From assembly GCF_932526225.1 (NCBI RefSeq), contig NC_064037.1, positions 12,506,203 to 12,570,202 on the forward strand: a stretch of 64,000 nt of DNA, written 5' to 3'. Of the stretch, positions 61,001 through 64,000 are shown piece after piece; the stretch's first letter is position 1, and each line of letters begins with the position of its first letter. Source of the stretch: Nematostella vectensis (lineage: Eukaryota > Cnidaria > Anthozoa > Actiniaria > Edwardsiidae). Both the position numbers and the translations under genes were made by a program. The notes under the pieces were generated by a model that ran no database searches, was not told the DNA's origin, and was given only the letters and a program-made list of their open reading frames with translations.

Positions 61001-63892
61001 GATGTTGAAGAGGTCAAGACTCTGCGTAAAATATCTCTAATTTTCCTGGCACAGATCCCATACTGGATGATATACTTTCAGGTATTCAAAGTAACACATC
61101 TGTTTAATTGTGATCATGTTAACTCATAAAAAAGCATTAAGAACAGCTTACACATCCCCCCAAAAAATTGTGCATGTGTACTGTAAATGCATTTCCTCAT
61201 TCATGTTGCTGTTTTCAAATAGTGTGTTATACGGTGTTATACTTATACTTGCCATTTCGCAAAATGCGAATTCCTTCCCCATGTGTAGAATTCTATTGCT
61301 ACAGTAACTACGTTTTCCATGGTGGCGAATGCCCGTTGTCTATTCTATTGAATTTTGAATTGCAATCTTTTACCTCAAAATCGTATTTCTAATACGTCAA
61401 GGTAACGACTGGTGAAAATGGAAAATCAGAAAAACACAGGACGAAGAATGAACTCTGTCTCGTTTTGCACCGCTTCCAAGTATCGGGTCTTATAATATTT
61501 TCATGAAGAGGATAATTCTTGACAATCTCCAGTTACTATTGTTTTGTTACTATATTTTGCAGGCACTTAATTTTGCAAAAAAAAGGATCAGAATATTTTG
61601 CAAGATTTTGCGATTTGGGTGCAAAATCATTTTCAATTTTGCAAAAATGTCAAAAGCGCATTTCCCCAAAAATTTGATTAAGCGTTACAACAAACCAAAA
61701 CTGTAGAAATCATAATGTGCTTGATGCTATTTTCTAACACATTTACATACATCGAAGCTGAGAGCTGTGAAAAGTAAAGAATCATAAGCTCTTAATAGTC
61801 TTTGTCTTGGTCATCATTAAAAAAAACAAGGGAAACAAAACAGAAATGGTATTAAATTTTGTGATATTAAAGTTCAAAGGAATAAGATTTAACAGGGCTT
61901 TAAATGTAGTGAAATTAAAGAAACCAATAAGGTATTTTGATATTCCTAGGAGGTGGACATTTTCCTGCGCCTGAAATCAAGCAAAATGGCTGGTGTAACA
62001 GCCGATTTGCATTAGCTACCAAAAGGAAAATTGCTCTGAAGCTTTTTTTATTTACTAAAACAATTATACCATTTCCATTTTGACGGTTAGTCAGGGCTTC
62101 TGGAATTATGAGCTTGTGCGGAAGCACGTAATTCAGCGTAATCCACGTAATCCACAAATTTCCACGTAATCCCGCGTAATTTGGCTAAATTTTGAAAGGC
62201 AAATAATTTAATTGCACAGCTGATGTGTTCTTTTATGGTTTTGTCCTCTATTTCTCATAAAACAAGATATTCTTTGTAAGAGTGCGATATTTCGAAATGT
62301 ATTTCGAAAACAAATAAAATGACTAGGCGTTCTTTGCTAAACCGCAAAGTCCTAGGACTAATAATAAAATACCCTTTTTAATTGGCTGGTGGCTAGGAGC
62401 CAATGAAAACTTGCCTGAGATATTTTCACGCAAAAAAAAATAACCTTTTCAAGTTATTTTGTGCTTTCCTTCGGTACAAAATGTAGTTTGGGCGTAACAG
62501 TTGATATTCCGTGTAATTAAGCGCGTAATTCAGTAAAAAATCCCACAAAATTTAGATTTTTAAAGAAAAATGTATTGCAAAAGCCCGCGTAATTTAGCGT
62601 GTAATGATTGATTTTCCACGTAATTTAGTGCTTTTAAGCAATAGCAAAGAATTCTGTGTAATTTTGAGTTTTTTTCTGAGAAATTCCAGAAGCCTTGGTT
62701 AGTGGCTTTAAAAATATCTACCTCAATGGGAATGGTATAATTGTTATATATAATTAAATCTACCTATAATTACTTTGTTGTTTCAGATGAACTCTACCTT
62801 CCTTAATCAGGGCCTCCATATGAATCTAATTGATATATCTGAAGGATCCCACATCCCTGCGGCATGGTTGACTGTTACAGACGTTATTTTTGTCCTGCTC
62901 CTTATCCCTGTAATGGATAAACTTATATATCCCTGGCTAGACCGACGAGGACTACGTGTGTCTGTGCTCATGAGGATATCAATAGGTAGCTATTACTGCT
63001 GTACATATTACTATGTGGCCAATACCAACAAACAACAGTGTCCTAAGAAAGCTCCATAAATTGAGCCATTTTTTGCAAGGATTAATAATCCTGTTTAGAA
63101 TGGAGATTCATTCTGACAAGAATGGTTTTAGGTAACTCTAAATGTTGAAAAAATCCCTATATAAACAATATATAATATTTGTCAAATATAGATAACTGTT
63201 TTATTGGGTTTCAGTGGGCTAGTCATCATTCGATTGATAAGAGTTTTTGCAATTTAAATATTAGACTAAATACAGGCTCATACTCAGGGGGGGTGCAGGG
63301 GGTGTGAACACCCCCCCCCCAAAGGCCAAAGATCCACTTTCGGCACTTTAGGCATGCTCTTTTGTAGATTAAACTATGAAGCATACTGTAGATTAAACTA
63401 TAAAGCATGTTGTTATGTCATTTTGGAAAATATATTAACAATGATTAATTCTATGCTTTCTATGCCTTAAAACAGCTGTTTTCCTTATAGTGTTGATTAA
63501 ATTTCATAATTATTTAAGGGGATTTTATTCTCCACTGAAATAAACATTGTATTTGTTTATCTTTATTTATGTATACAACATTTAACAAACTTAATGTTGG
63601 TCTTATTTATGAACATATTTGTTATATAAATGTCAATTTGTGATATATGCAGAAGAGTGACCAGTGGAAGTGAATGCCATTATATACCATTACTTGTCAG
63701 GTTTTCTGTTTGCGGTAGCTGCTATGGTGGTAGCAGGTGGCGTAGAATACAAGCGAAGAAATGTTGAGATGCTGAGAACTGTTAATCAAACAATCAATCA
63801 GAAGACCTTCATTGCAGCTGACCTGTCAATCATGTACCAGATCCCACAGTATGGCCTCATAGGTGTCAGTGAAGTGTTTGCCAGTGTTGGAG
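58022..63892 (+). CDS. SLC15A4: SLC15A4-like proton-coupled peptide/histidine transporter, first four exons
   Basis: Exons 58022-58911, 60913-61081, 62787-62985, 63701-63892, then the gene continues past the window. Splice phases agree at all junctions. A POT/PTR-family membrane protein: an N-terminal cytosolic tail with EKSPLIP (a dileucine-like sorting signal), TM1 with the ERTTYYGI proton-coupling motif, GGFIGDSYSG, FFNWYYWAINVASF (PTR signature), then AQIPYWMIYFQ, LPAAWLT-like IPAAWLTVTD, LLIPVMDKL and QIPQYGLIGVSEVFASVGG. In vertebrates SLC15A4 is in lysosomal or endosomal membranes and exports histidine and oligopeptides. The start at 58022 was chosen because it is the first ATG in the open frame; 58055 (MEEYN) is an alternative. 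Intron 1 contains two large tandem arrays. Confidence 0.92.
58928..60094. repeat. 55-bp minisatellite, about 20 copies
   Basis: Unit TACAACCCTTGATTGACAAA, then TACCAGGGCCATGTGACAAC, then CTTTCATCGACATAT. Several units carry a deletion to about 36 bp (GTGACATATTACAACC). Array begins 16 bp after the donor of exon 1 of the transporter gene. Confidence 0.97.
60161..60893. repeat. 98-bp higher-order repeat of two 49-bp halves
   Basis: ACTCACTACCTCAAACTAGT starts near 60183, 60281, 60379, 60477 and 60575, 98 bp apart. Each unit has two related halves: one with TAGTGTAAACTGAGC, one with TAGGGTATTTGAAC. From about 60673 to 60893 only single diverged halves of about 49 bp remain, all of the TAGGGTATCTGAAC type. 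It lies in the same transporter intron, just before exon 2. Confidence 0.95.
62093..62696. mobile_element. hAT-like MITE with GTAATTT-rich body
   Basis: AGGGCTTCTGGAATT at 62093 mirrors AATTCCAGAAGCCTT ending 62696. The flanks are GGTTAGTC (62085-62092) and GGTTAGTG (62697-62704), an 8-bp duplication with one mismatch. The body holds many CACGTAAT, GCGTAATTT and CGTAATCC words. It lies in intron 2 of the transporter gene. Confidence 0.75.
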
Positions 63893-64000
63893 GTAAGTGT
63901 AGTTGTCGGTGAGGTTTTTGCCAGTGAGTGGTTGAAGGGGTGTGTTGATGAGGTGCTGGAGGTGGGATTAGGGGTCAGTGAGGTGTTGGGGGTGGGTGTA

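Overview
The window is nuclear DNA of an intron-rich invertebrate animal. It is AT-rich with long G and C homopolymers, carries many small inverted-repeat transposons and a Penelope-like retroelement, and its genes have many short exons with GT-AG introns and proteins close to vertebrate orthologues. A cnidarian, most likely an anthozoan such as a sea anemone, fits best; this is inferred from gene content (including a phosphonate-pathway enzyme) and repeat style, not proven. Exon boundaries were placed by hand from splice signals, reading phase and remembered family conservation.

Left part (1-22 kb): the 3' end of phosphoenolpyruvate phosphomutase (+), a 1.2 kb inverted-repeat DNA element, a complete 11-exon syntaxin-1-type gene (-), a Penelope-like element with two 1,271 bp inverted arms that each carry a hammerhead ribozyme, a complete RAN GTPase gene (+), and a small SAM-domain gene of SAMD15 type (-) with an hAT-like MITE in its first intron.

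Middle (22-43 kb): a complete 14-exon beta-ureidopropionase gene (-) with a 1 kb G-rich minisatellite in one intron. It lies head to head, 588 bp apart, with a complete 18-exon acetoacetyl-CoA synthetase gene (+) whose introns hold a LINE fragment, an LTR-like piece and several simple repeats. Downstream is about 3.2 kb with no recognised gene.

Right part (43-64 kb): a two-exon gene for an 815-residue type I membrane protein whose membrane segment resembles TMEM132 but whose basic ectodomain I do not recognise; a class A GPCR (-); about 6.6 kb without recognised genes but with MITE-like palindromes; and the first four exons of an SLC15A4-like proton/peptide-histidine transporter (+) that runs off the window. 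Its first intron holds two large tandem arrays, one a higher-order repeat.

The genes do not form a pathway: this is ordinary animal gene order with metabolic, membrane-traffic, nuclear-transport and receptor genes side by side. The least ordinary items are the palindromic Penelope-like element with paired ribozymes and the TMEM132-like chimera.
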